Notes under the pieces: generated by a model | Seen by the model: the letters and a program-made list of their open reading frames with translations, nothing else | Databases searched by the model: none | What the model was told of the DNA's origin: nothing | In this document: positions 55,241-64,000 of the stretch, piece after piece | How positions within the stretch are numbered: position 1 is the first letter of the stretch | Layout of the letters: each line of letters begins with the position of its first letter | Translations under genes and position numbers: made by a program | NCBI GenBank assembly: GCA_948144175.1 | Contig: CANXME010000875.1 | Coordinates: 496,001-560,000 of the forward strand | DNA length: 64,000 nt | Origin: Closterium sp. NIES-65 | Taxonomy: Eukaryota > Streptophyta > Zygnematophyceae > Desmidiales > Closteriaceae | Direction of reading: 5' to 3'

Positions 55241-57499
55241 CCGTACTTCGTTCCGCTCCTGCAGCAGGTTCTTGGTCTTACACCTTCTCCTGGTCCTCCT
55301 CCTCCTCCCTTAGAGGGTCCACAGCCTGTCCAGTCCCAGTCACAGCTACAGCCTGCCTCCCCTTTGCCTGCTCCTTCTCCCTACGCTGGTCCGACAGGAG
55401 GTCTTACTGAGCATCGTGAGCCTGCGTCTCGTCCTGCGTCGCCTATTCGTGCTGCGCGCACTAGTAGTCGCGGTTCGCGTCAGCGTCCTCCTCCTGTCCC
55501 TGGCACGCACCGGATGTCACTGCGTCCGTCCACTGCTCCTCTGCGTGCCCCTTTGCCTTCTCCTCCTGCTTCCTCTCTTCCTGCTCTTGCCGACCCGGAG
55601 TCGGACTCTCTTCGTGCTGCCAGTCCCACTGTCACGCGTCTCCTTGCTACTGCTGTCATTGACCCTTCCTTCGAGTCTTCTGCTGCATCTGCCCTTGTCA
55701 CTGAGCTTGTCGACTTTGCTGCACGCTGTCCTCTAGACTACGCTGCTAGTCTTGTCGCTGAGTCTGAGTCTGCCTGTCCTCCGTCCGTCGGGGGTGAGTG
55801 TGCCCTAGGCACGGACGTCCTTGAGGACAGGCAGGAGGAGTTCCAGTGTCTGGTCGCCGCTTCACCTCATCTCGCGTCTGTACTGCTCGCCCCTGAGGGA
55901 GACCCGGATGCACTTGACATCCCGACTCCGCGCTCTTACGCGGAGGCGATAGAGGGTCCCTACTCCTCTCAGTGGCAGGCAGCTATGGATGCAGAGATGG
56001 CTTCCTGGAAGTCCACAGGCACCTACGTTGACGCTGTTCCCCCTCCTGGGGCGAACATCGTCAGTGGCATGTGGATCTTCAGGGTGAAGCGGCCGCCGGG
56101 TTCTCCGCCTGTCTTCAAGGCGCGTTACGTGGCTCGTGGCTTCAGTCAGCGGCAGGGAGTTTACTACTTTCAGACCTTCTCCCCCACCCCGAAGATGACC
56201 ACTCTTCGGGTACTGCTGCACGTTGCTGCTCACCGTGACTACGAGCTGCACTCTCTCGAATTCAGCACAGCTTTCTTGCAGGGCAGCCTGCACGAGGAGA
56301 TCTGGCTGCGCCGCCCACCTGGCTTCACTAGGTCTTTCCCTCCTGGTACCCAGTGGAGTCTCCGGCGGCCAGTCTACGGTCTCCGCCAGGCGCCACGTGA
56401 GTGGCACGACACACTGAGGACTACACTTGCGGCACTTGGGTTTGCTCGTTCTACTGCCGACCCGTCGCTGTTTCTGCGCACCGACACCTCTCTGCCGCCG
56501 TTCTACATCCTCGTGTACGTCGACGACTTGGTCTTTGCCACAGCTGACACTGCTGGACTCGCCTACGTGAAGTCCGAGCTGCAGAAGAGACACACGTGCA
56601 CTGACCTGTGTGAACTGCGCAGCTACCTTGGCTTGCAGATCACCCGGGACAGAGCACGCCGCACCATTACCCTGACTCAGTCACACATGGTACAGCAGGT
56701 CCTTCAGCGCTTCGGCTTCACGTACTCCTCGCCTCAGGCCACTCCTCTGCCTACTCGCCACTCGCTCTCAGCTCTGCCTTCGGATGAGTCCGTAGAGTCG
56801 AGTGGCCCGTATGCAGAGCTTGTTGGCTGCCTCATGTACCTGATGACCTGCACACGACCTGACCTTGCATACCCTCTGAGCATTCTCGCACGCTATGTTG
56901 CTCCTGGGAGACACCGACCAGAGCACATGGCTGCAGCGAAGAGGGTGTTGCGCTACTTGTGCAGTACGTCGGGCATGGGGCTAGTGCTTGGAGGGCGCAG
57001 TCCAGTGGTCCTCACTGGGCACGCGGACGCTTCTTGGGCTGACGACCAGGCTACGCAGCGGTCGTCACAGGGTTACACCTTCGGCCTTGGTTCCGGCTCT
57101 GTTTCGTGGCGGGCTACTCGCTCGTCTTCTGTTCTCGGCTCCAGTTGTGAGGCTGAGATCTACGCCGGGGCTATGGCTGCTCAGGAGCTTCGCTGGCTTA
57201 CCTACCTGCTGACCGACCTTGGAGAGCCGCCTCGTTCTCCTCCAGTCCTGTACGTAGACAACAAGGCCATGCTGGCCTTGTGTCGAGAGCAGCGACTGGA
57301 GCACAGGACAAAGCACATTGCTCTCCGCTACTTTCTTGCTCGTGAGCTACAGCAGCGTGGCCAGTTGCGACTTGCGTACGTGGCCTCTGAGGCCAACACT
57401 GCTGATGTCTTCACCAAGGCACTTGCGCCTTGTGATCATCAACGTTGCTGCACACAGCTGGGTCTTGTGCCTGTCTTGCCTCACTTGCTCACTTCTTGA
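55241..57499 (+). pseudogene. Copia RT-RNase H of E, in frame after the stop
   Basis: Same frame as the upstream gag-integrase part and open from the codon after the TGA to the natural stop at 57497-57499. It holds a Pro-rich linker, the reverse transcriptase (QAPREWHDTLRTTL, then YVDDLVFA with the catalytic Asp pair near 56522), the connection region, and RNase H (GHADASWADD near 57020, SSCEAEIYAGA, VDNKAMLAL), ending EANTADVFTKAL plus a short tail. Apart from the single nonsense codon no damage is visible, so the block is recent. Confidence 0.9.
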
Positions 57500-57697
57500 C
57501 CTTGCTTGTACCTTTACCTATATATACTCTTGACTCTTGTATATCTCTATATATGATCTTGCATGTGAACTGGCCTTCTGGCCTTTGAACTTGTGCTCGG
57601 AATGTGTGGTGACTTTGTGATCCACCCTGAGCTTTGTTTTGCTTTGCTTGACTGGTCTTGTGACCCCTTGTTCTCCCCCACTTTGCCTATGGGGGTC
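57500..57697 (+). other. 3' untranslated region and polypurine tract of E
   Basis: Contains TATATATACTC and CTATATATGATC stretches also present in D, and ends with ATGGGGGTC (57689-57697) directly before the 3' LTR, the likely plus-strand primer site. Confidence 0.7.
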
Positions 57698-57829
57698 TGT
57701 CAGAACATTATAGCTTACTTATTTGTGTAGGCTATAGTAGGGTATCCCATAGGGGGTACAACCCAATTAGGGTTTCCTATTTGTACTCACTTCGTTCATA
57801 GTTCATTCATTCTCGTTCACTTCTTCTCA
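57698..57829 (+). repeat. 3' LTR of E (132 bp)
   Basis: Starts TGTCAGAACATTATAG and ends TTCACTTCTTCTCA; two differences from the 5' LTR. Confidence 0.92.
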
Positions 57830-57834
57830 CGTGC

Positions 57835-57957
57835 ACCCAAAGAGTCTCGTATGCCTGAACCTAGCTCTCTAGGAGGCGGCGCGCATGCAGGAGCCAGACC
57901 GAGAACTCGAGTGGCCTACCCTCAGTGCTAAAGCGCAGGACCCTAGGGGTCGCCATA
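57835..57957 (-). pseudogene. gag N-terminus of element I
   Basis: Minus-strand ATG at 57955 opens about 32 codons matching the first residues of family 2 gag (MATPRVL.F...EGR...F.VW), followed by an in-frame TAG and then E's target site. Too short to be functional. Confidence 0.75.
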
Positions 57958-58029
57958 GCAGAAGCGTAGAGGTGGATACTACTGCTGCCAAAACCCTAAA
58001 CGCCTAGAGGGTCCGAGCAGGGCGCTTCA

Positions 58030-58780
58030 GGGTTGAGCAGAAGGCGCGACGCAACGGGACAACAGGGCACGACGCGACGGGGCGGGTAGGACGCGACTCG
58101 ACAGGACAGCAAGGCGCGACGCGACGGGCTGGGGGCGACTCGACGGGAGGGTGGGGACGAGACGCGACGGGCAGGGGACAAAACGCGATGGGACGGGCAG
58201 CGCCGACGCGCATGGGACGGGACGGACGGGCAGCACGACGCGCAGGGGACGGGACGGACGAGTAGCGCGACGCGCAGGGGACGGGAAGGGACGGGCATCG
58301 CGATGCGCAGGGGACGGGACGGACAGGCAGCGCGGCACGCAGGGGATGGGACAGACGGGCAGCGCGACGCGCAGGGGACGGGATGGACGGGCAGCGCGAC
58401 ACGCAGGGGACGGGACGGACGGGCAGCACGACGCGCAGGGGACGGGATGGGACGGGCAGCACGACACGCAGGGGACGGTAGGGGCAGCGCGACGCGACGG
58501 GCAGGGGACGCGACGTGCATGGGACGGGACGGGCAGGGGACGCGACGGGCAGGTGACGGGACGGGCAAAGGACGCGACGGGCAGGGGACGCGACGGGCAG
58601 GGGGCAGGGAGGCGCGTGCGACGGACACTACGAGCGCTACGGGCGCTTCGTGACGGAACGGGCAGGTGCTAAGGGCGCTACGGGCGCTTCGCGACGGAAC
58701 GGGCAAGCGCTAAGAGCGCTACAGGCGCTACGGGCGCTTCATGACGGAACGGGCAAGCGCTTAGGGCGCTATAGGATGGA
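58030..58780 (-). repeat. Leader minisatellite of element I
   Basis: Plus-strand units of about 31-32 bp around GCGCGACGCGCAGGGGACGG and GACGGACGGGCA from 58190 to 58490, then GCGCTACGGGCGCTTC/GACGGAACGGGCA units from 58640 to 58780. This corresponds in position, but not in sequence, to the leader repeats of D and E. Confidence 0.75.
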
Positions 58781-58880
58781 ACGAACGGCCACAAGAGGCG
58801 CTACGGGACGAAGCAGGCTCAACGGGAACGGTATACTACGTCCAACGGGCGCGAGAAGCTCTAGCGGGATCCCACAGGAT

Positions 58881-58899
58881 CTCAACCTAGGTGATGCCA
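58881..58899 (-). other. Primer-binding site of element I
   Basis: Reads TGGCATCACCTAGGTTGAG on the minus strand, directly inside the LTR. It is a variant of the TGGTATCGAGCAGGTT site of D and E. Confidence 0.6.
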
Positions 58900-59008
58900 T
58901 GTCAAGAATCAAAGTGTTGGTTTGACTAAGGTTGGTTGGGGTACATAAATCTAACCCTAACAGTTGTACCCCCTATAACACACACCACTAAGACTACAAC
59001 ATTTGACA
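58900..59008 (-). repeat. 5' LTR of element I (109 bp)
   Basis: On the minus strand it runs from TGTCAAATGTTGTAG to GATTCTTGACA and keeps the family 2 core ATAGGGGGTACAAC. Confidence 0.75.
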
Positions 59009-59265
59009 GTAAGGACCACTAGACTCAAAGGGTTCGTCAGGAAAAGGGCCCGTGAGTCTGTGGCCAACGGCAAGACGAGTGGGCTGTGTCATAGAAAACT
59101 GAAACTCGAATCGCCGAATGACCTGCTCCACCATGTGTGACTGAGTCAGAGCGATGGTGCGAGCGGTTCTGTCTCTGGTGATCTGCAGGCCAATGTAGTG
59201 GCAGAGCTCACCAAGGTCAGTGCACGTATGTCTCTTTTGCAGTTCTGATTTCACCTCAGCCAGCT
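59009..59265 (-). pseudogene. Copia RT fragment (family 2-like)
   Basis: Minus-strand stretch MKSELQKRHTCTDLGEL followed by a GLQITRDR region matches the RT thumb/connection of E. It is open for about 85 codons but cut on both sides: by I's LTR at 59008 and by another short LTR at 59266. Confidence 0.8.
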
Positions 59266-59387
59266 ATGAAACATAGGTATGCGACTTAGGAGAATAATGG
59301 ATAAGGGTAAAGGGGAGGGGTACAAGAAAGGTGTCGCGAGTAGTTTTTGTACCCCCTAGGATGCAACTCACTACAGCCTATCAAACA
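59266..59387 (-). repeat. Short family 2-type LTR (122 bp)
   Basis: On the minus strand it runs from TGTTTGATAGGCTGTAG to CGCATACCTATGTTTCA, with the shared CTAGGGGGTACAA core. It borders the RT fragment without a primer site, so it is a solo LTR or a recombination scar. Confidence 0.65.
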
Positions 59388-59783
59388 TATATCGCGGAAT
59401 GCAAAACCAACGTCTATCGATTACAAAACCAACCTGTTTCGCCCGCCAATCGAGACTACTGCCCCAACCAACCTACCTACCTCTGAATCCGTGAATGTCG
59501 GCTGCAATGCGTCTACAATGGCTGCCTTGGAAGACCCACTGTTATGCTGGTCACCTGGTCACCGACCGAGCGCCCATCTCAGGGACTTCGTGATGTCCGC
59601 TAGAATGACTGCCTTGAGAGCTCTTAGCATTTCACGTAGCCCGAGCCCATTATTCACTCATAAGCCAACTAGGTTCAACTTCAAAAGTCTTGGCGTTCCA
59701 AACTGCGGCTTTAAGGACCGACAGGTATCGCGATTTTAGTTGAAGAACTCTCCATATCTCGTTCCCTGTGAGCACTTCCCAGC
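59388..59783 (+). promoter_or_regulatory. Upstream region of the P1B-ATPase gene
   Basis: About 400 bp of unique sequence between the last LTR and the start codon. It should hold the promoter and 5' UTR; no TATA box or metal-response element can be named with confidence. Confidence 0.4.
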
Positions 59784-62700
59784 ATGTCGTCGCACCTATT
59801 CGACGCCGTCGTCGCCCACAGCGATCCCGCCGCGCATCTTCCCGACCCCGCCTCCGCCCCACTCTCCCATCCCCGGACCTCGCCGCGTGCCGTGCCGCCG
59901 CCGCGCGAGGCGCACCACCTGCTCGTCTTGGAGGGCTCGCGCTTCACGTGCGTCAGCGCGCCGCTCTCGCTCTCGCTGCGCCTCTGCTTCCAAGACCACA
60001 GCGCCAGAGGTACCGCCGCCGCTGACCGCTCGGACCACCATCAGCACGCCGAGCAGCGCGCGCAACTGCTCGCACCGCCCGTTGACAGCGGTTCCCCCGA
60101 TATCTCTCCCGAAAGGTCGGGAAGCGAAACCTTGCGTGAGTCCACGGGGATAGGCCTTGGCGCAAGGCAGGAGGCGGAGGAGGCAGAGGAAGAAGCGGGG
60201 GATGCGTGCTGCGAGCGGGAGGGGATGCACGTGCACGCACACGTGCATCATGGCGACGCGAGCACCGAAGACGTGCTGCTCGAACCGGTGCGTGCTGCTC
60301 GAACCGGTGCGCGGTCCAGCCCACCCGTGAGGGAATGACGTCGCTGCTGCCTTGCCTCGCCGTCGCCCTTGCCCTTCCCATTCCCACCTTGCGCTTGCCA
60401 TTCCCACCTTGCGCTTGTCATTCCCCCCCTGCGCTTGCCATTCCCCCCCTGCGCTTGCCATTCCCCCCCTGCGCTTGCCATTCCCCCCCTGCGCTTGCCA
60501 TTCCCCCCCTGCGCTTGCCATTCCCCCCCTGCGCTTGCCATTCCCCGCTTGCCCTTCCCATCCCCCCGTCGTGTTTCCCATTCCCCCTTGCGCTTGCTAT
60601 TCAATGCCAAGTTTCTGCTAGCCTAGTCAACCACAATGCCCGTCCCTTCGCCTTCCCCCGTTATTGTCACACTCCACAGTGCCTGCACGAAGGTGTGCTG
60701 TCGCCCTGCCTGCGCCCCTCCCCCGCCCCCTCGCCGCGCCTCCCCTCTCTTTCCACCGCATTTGGCGGGGAGCGGGGGAATGACGCGGTGAGGAGAGAGG
60801 GGGAGGGGGTGAGGGGGGCAGTGACGGAGGGGCATGGCGGCGCAGAGGAGCAGGGCGAGGGGGGGTGGCACGTGCATGCGGAGGGGTGTGGGCATGGTCG
60901 CATAGCGCATGGCGACCACGTGGACTACCTCATGCCGCTCCTCGATGGCTCCTTCCTGCTGCACCACGCTCATCACCTGCCCCATGCGCACCACGCGCAT
61001 CACTCACCCCCCCATGCGCACCACGCGCATCACTCACTCCGCCATGTGCATGCAATGCGTGGTCAGCACGGGCATGGTGATGCGCACGGGCATGGTGATG
61101 CGCACGGGCATGGTGATGCGCACGGGCATGGTGATGCGCACGGGCATGGTGATGCGCACGGGCATGGTGATGCGCGCCATGTGCACGAGGAAGCACATGA
61201 TGGCCATTCTGGCGATCCTGCTCCCCTCGCCACCCATGCTCACTCCCATGCCCACGCTCATACCCATGCGCATGCCCATCCTAGTTCGGACTCTCCTCCC
61301 CATGCGGCAGCAAGCGCACATGGCCATGGCATGGCAGCAGGGCCATCCGTGAGCCATCCCGTGCAGCCCCATTCCCGTGGATCCCCACCGCCTTGCGCCT
61401 CCTCGCCGGCCTGTGGAAGCAGGTGCAGTGCTGCCAGCCACGGCAGCACCGCGCATGTTGCGCACTCTGCCAGCACCACTGCCCCGCACACTCACCCCGC
61501 TGAGGCGCACAGGCATGACGCGGCGGCAAGCACATGCGGTTACCACGTGCACGAGCACGGGCGGCTGGTGAGGATCGGCGCTGCCACGGGGCTGCTGAGG
61601 CGGCGCGTGGGCAAGCAGCGTGTGGAGGTGTTTGACTACGTGCGCCATGCTCCCTCCCCCACCCTCACACCCACATGTGCTCGCACCTGTGGCAGTGCGG
61701 CAGCGGGATGCTGCTCTGATGCCATCTGCTCCTACACTCGGTTGCCGTCCCGTGATGAATGTGATTATATGGAGGGCAACGAAAGAGCAGTACAGATGGG
61801 GATGAAGCGGCGTGATGGTGGAGCGGAGGAGCAGGCAGGTCCGTGTGGGGAAGGTGCATCTGCACCTCCACCTGCCGGCTCTGCTGCAGCTGCAGCGAGT
61901 CTGCTTGACGCTGACGTGGCACAGGTGGTGAAGAGTGAAAGGGTGCAGGCAAAAGCAGCTTCTCTGATTGGCTGTCATACGCCGATGGCAGTGATGGCAC
62001 GTGAAGAGCAGCCCCGTGGCAGTGAACAGTCCACAGGCTGTACGCTTCATGAGAAAGACGATCATGGCTGCTGCAGCAGCGGCCATCACAGCAGGCACAG
62101 TCACACTCACGCTTGCATCACCAGCCATGATGCTGGCAGCGCTGATGGCGTTGAAACCAGCGAGGCAGCAGTGGGAGGGGCGATGTGGTGTAGCGGGCAG
62201 GGCTGCTGCACTCATGCAGAGGGCACTGGGAGTGCAGGCGAGATGGTGGTGCTGGTGGGTGGGGGCGACAGGGAGGGGGCTGGAGAGGAGACAGAGGTAG
62301 TGGGCGAGTGGATGGCCAGAAAGCCGTCTCCATTCGTCTGGTGGTCAACCACCGCGTGCAAGCGAGCAATCACTGCCGTGGCCAGCGCAGCAACCAAGGC
62401 CTTCCAAGGTCCCCAGCCGCACAGCAATGCTTCCGCCCCCGCTGCTGCCATTCCTGGTGCTGGTGGGGCAGTGGTGACGTCACGGGTGGACGTGTTGGGG
62501 CTGTGCTGCGAAGCGGAGGTGGCGGTGGTGCAGCGAGTGGTGGAGGCGCTGCCCGGCGTGCTGCACGTCGCCGTCTCCACGCCCACCAGGACGGCCCTCG
62601 TGCGCCATGACGCCTCCATCACCTCCACTGCTGACATCGGTGAGTGCGTGCTGCATGGGTGCGGTGAGTGCATGCTGCATGGGTGCGGTGAGTGCCGAGG

Positions 62701-63860
62701 GTGAGTGGAAGTCGTGTTGGTCGAGACCAACGGTGAGGTGAGGCAACCATGCATTGCATCCCCCACACGTCCTCTCCTGCGGTTGCGACTTCCCTCTCAA
62801 GCACGCAGCCCCAACCCCTCCTCTCCTCTCCTCCCACTCCCTCCCCCGCCTCCCCTCGTTTCCTCCTCTCCTGGCGTCCCACCAGTGGCGGCGCTGAACG
62901 ATGCGCATCTGAATGCCAGCGAGCAGCAGAGGGGGCGAGTGCGCATGGCGTCGTCGCTGCCGTCGCCCTCCACGCTGCTGTCGGGCGCGCTGCTGCTCGT
63001 CTCCCTCTTCCACTACCTCCTCCCCCCCCTCCAGTTTGTCGCCCTCGCCTCCATCGCCGCCGGCCTGCCACCCATTCTGCTCAGCAGCCTCGCTGCGCTG
63101 AGGAGGTTCATACTCGATATAAACACACTCATGGTCATTGCAGGTGAGCTCTGGTAACAAACAGCCATCAGGCTGTGCTTGTATTCCTGGCTTGGAGGCT
63201 CACAGGGGTCAGAGGAGGCACGGGGGATTTGAGAGGCGCCTCTGTGTGTGTGGCGCATCCTTTCCCTGCAAGTGTTCCTGCCTAGCGAGTGTCCATGCCT
63301 ATAAGTGAGTCCTTCCGTCTCTGCTTAGCGTCCCTTCTGAAGCATGTCCATGCATAGAAGTGTGTGTGCGTTCGAGTCCCTTGTGTGAGAGCGCACACAT
63401 GCCATGTCGCTCCCGCTTATCCTGCCTCATCTCTCCCCGTCCCCCACCGGCCTCTCATGGGCTCCCAGTGGGCGGCGCAATAGCCATTGGGGAGTATGTG
63501 GAGGGCGCGTCTGTGGTCTTCCTCTTTTCCCTCGCCCACTTCCTTGAAGCGCGCTCCACCCATAAGGTGGGCTGCACGCATCAGCTGGGCTGCACCGATA
63601 CATGCCAAACTTCCCCTTCCCCTCCCTTTGCATCCTTCCCATTTCCCACTTGCTCGCTCCCTCCCCCTTCTATCCGCACTCCCCTTTCCTTTCCTCCCTC
63701 GCGCATGTCCCCTCTCGCCCCATGCCCCCCAATGACGCATCGACCGCATGCCAACAATCCCTCCGCTGCCCATACGTGCCCCTCTCAGGCGCGGGTGGCC
63801 ATCCAGTCACTCATCGACCGCGCCCCACAGACGGCTGAGCTGGCCGCCACAGGCGAGCAG
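59784..63860 (+). CDS. Plant-type Zn/Cd P1B-ATPase with His-rich N-terminal extension, 5' part
   Basis: Five exons with GT-AG borders and matching phases: 59784-60287, 60680-62639, 62886-63143, 63469-63566, 63789-63860; the gene runs past the window end. The coded part is 964 residues. Residues 1-230 are unrecognised. Residues about 230-390 are extremely His-rich, with CGHGRIAHGDHVDYL and six HGHGDA units. A further Cys/His-rich stretch leads to an HMA domain (about 770-823) that starts DVLGLCCEAEV, the CC form typical of plant HMA2/3/4. Then come membrane helices (SGALLLVSLFHYLLPP; FVALASIAAGLPPILLSS; LDINTLMVIA onto VGGAIAIGEYVEGASVVFLF) and the start of the actuator domain (ARVAIQSLIDRAPQTAELAATGEQ). 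The CPC metal site, the phosphorylated DKTG and the ATP-binding domain lie outside. It is expected to export or sequester Zn/Cd at the plasma membrane or vacuole. The exon 1 start is the least certain part; exon 1 could also be a separate small gene. Confidence 0.85.
60378..60600 (+). repeat. 20-bp minisatellite in intron 1 of the P1B-ATPase gene
   Basis: About eleven units close to CATTCCCCCCCTGCGCTTGC, the last few degenerate. They lie between the donor at 60288 and the acceptor at 60679. The reading frame stays open through the array, so a retained-intron protein is not excluded by stops in that frame. Confidence 0.8.
60960..61180 (+). repeat. Coding repeats for His clusters in the ATPase
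   Basis: Two blocks: CCCCATGCGCACCACGCGCA units (60980-61040), translated as HAHHAHHS, and six 18-bp units CACGGGCATGGTGATGCG (61067-61174), translated as HGHGDA. They are expected to bind Zn2+ or related ions in a flexible cytosolic tail. Confidence 0.85.
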
Positions 63861-64000
63861 GTGGGGAGGGAGGGGGGGGTGGGGGGGTGGGAATGGGAGA
63901 CGCCTCTGGGTGGATGAGGGTGGAGGGCGGAGCCGCAGAGGGGGCTGAGACGGATAGGGTGGTTTGCATTGCAGGAGTGTGGTGGGGAATGGGTATGTAG
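63861..64000 (+). other. Intron of the P1B-ATPase gene at the window end
   Basis: Follows a GTGGGG donor. A candidate acceptor, GCATTGCAG, ends at 63974, but the 26 bases after it do not clearly continue the actuator domain, so the next exon is not called. Confidence 0.5.

Larger units (their letters stand above)
50488..57829 (+). mobile_element. Nearly intact copia element E (family 2)
   Basis: Plus-strand element with 132-bp LTRs (50488-50619 and 57698-57829) that differ at two positions, a primer-binding site at 50620, a GC-rich repetitive leader, gag-pol 51545-57499 interrupted by one stop codon, and a polypurine tract before the 3' LTR. It is flanked by the perfect target duplication CGTGC (50483-50487 and 57830-57834). 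It inserted in antisense into gag of element I. Confidence 0.95.
57830..59008 (-). mobile_element. 5' end of copia element I (family 2), disrupted by E
   Basis: Read on the minus strand: LTR 59008-58900, primer site 58899-58881, a long repetitive leader, then the gag start MATPRVLRFSTEGRPLEF at 57955, cut by E at 57834. The gag N-terminus clearly resembles that of E and D. E is in opposite orientation. The rest of I is not seen beyond E's left side at 50482, so I was probably already truncated. Confidence 0.8.

Noticed and set aside
57996-58706. Arg/Pro/Ser-rich frames in the leader of element I
   Set aside because: They are made only of the GC-rich 31-bp repeat, upstream of that element's gag start.
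60378-60600. Pro/Cys-rich coding continuation through the 20-bp repeat of the ATPase gene
   Set aside because: Good splice sites with matching phase bracket the array (60288 and 60679); the open frame is explained by repeat composition. Kept as a possible retained intron only.
61034-62215. 393-codon minus-strand frame antisense to the ATPase
   Set aside because: It is antisense to a plus-strand exon with clear HMA-domain homology; open by GC composition only.

Overview
The window comes from a eukaryotic nuclear genome of the green lineage. Genes are split by GT-AG introns, Ty1/copia and Ty3 retrotransposons are nested in one another, and the last gene is a plant-type Zn/Cd P1B-ATPase with the GLCC metal-site motif of plant HMA2/3/4 proteins. 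The GC-rich minisatellites and Gly/Pro-rich copia proteins would suit a streptophyte alga (for example a zygnematophyte such as Closterium), but the species is a guess from style and cannot be proved here.

Bases 1-38450 are almost entirely retrotransposon. Two copia families dominate. Family 1 has LTRs of about 1.09 kb; family 2 has LTRs of only 109-132 bp. From left to right: A (family 1, minus, cut by the window start, 1-5147); G (family 2-like remnant, minus, 5148-10406); B (family 1, minus, 10407-25471), which was later split by C (a 1.7 kb non-autonomous LTR element, 13427-15124) and by H (an intact family 1 element, plus strand, 15671-22525, apparently identical LTRs, CTACA target duplication, one open 1526-residue gag-pol); D (family 2, minus, 25472-32483); F (a decayed Ty3 element in an LTR-internal-LTR-internal tandem, minus, 32484-37016); a piece of a third copia family (37017-37700); and a truncated family 1 LTR (37701-38450).

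Bases 38451-50487 are different in character. A five-exon gene (39968-47086) encodes a Plavaka-type (KDZ/CACTA-related) DNA transposase with one in-frame stop. Two of its introns carry the same roughly 43-bp minisatellite in opposite orientations, one purine-rich (about 0.57 kb) and one pyrimidine-rich (about 2.9 kb). A second five-exon gene of unknown function (48325-49899) follows on the same strand and may be an accessory gene of the same transposon.

Bases 50488-57829 are E, a nearly intact family 2 copia element with a perfect CGTGC target duplication and a single stop codon in gag-pol. E landed in the gag gene of another family 2 element, I (57830-59008, minus). A copia RT fragment and another short LTR follow.

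From 59784 to the window end lies the 5' half of the P1B-ATPase gene (five exons seen). Its transmembrane ATPase core is preceded by an unusual extension of about 770 residues rich in His and Cys, followed by one HMA domain. Its product is expected to move Zn/Cd across a membrane. Apart from this gene, and possibly the small spliced gene, everything in the window is mobile DNA.
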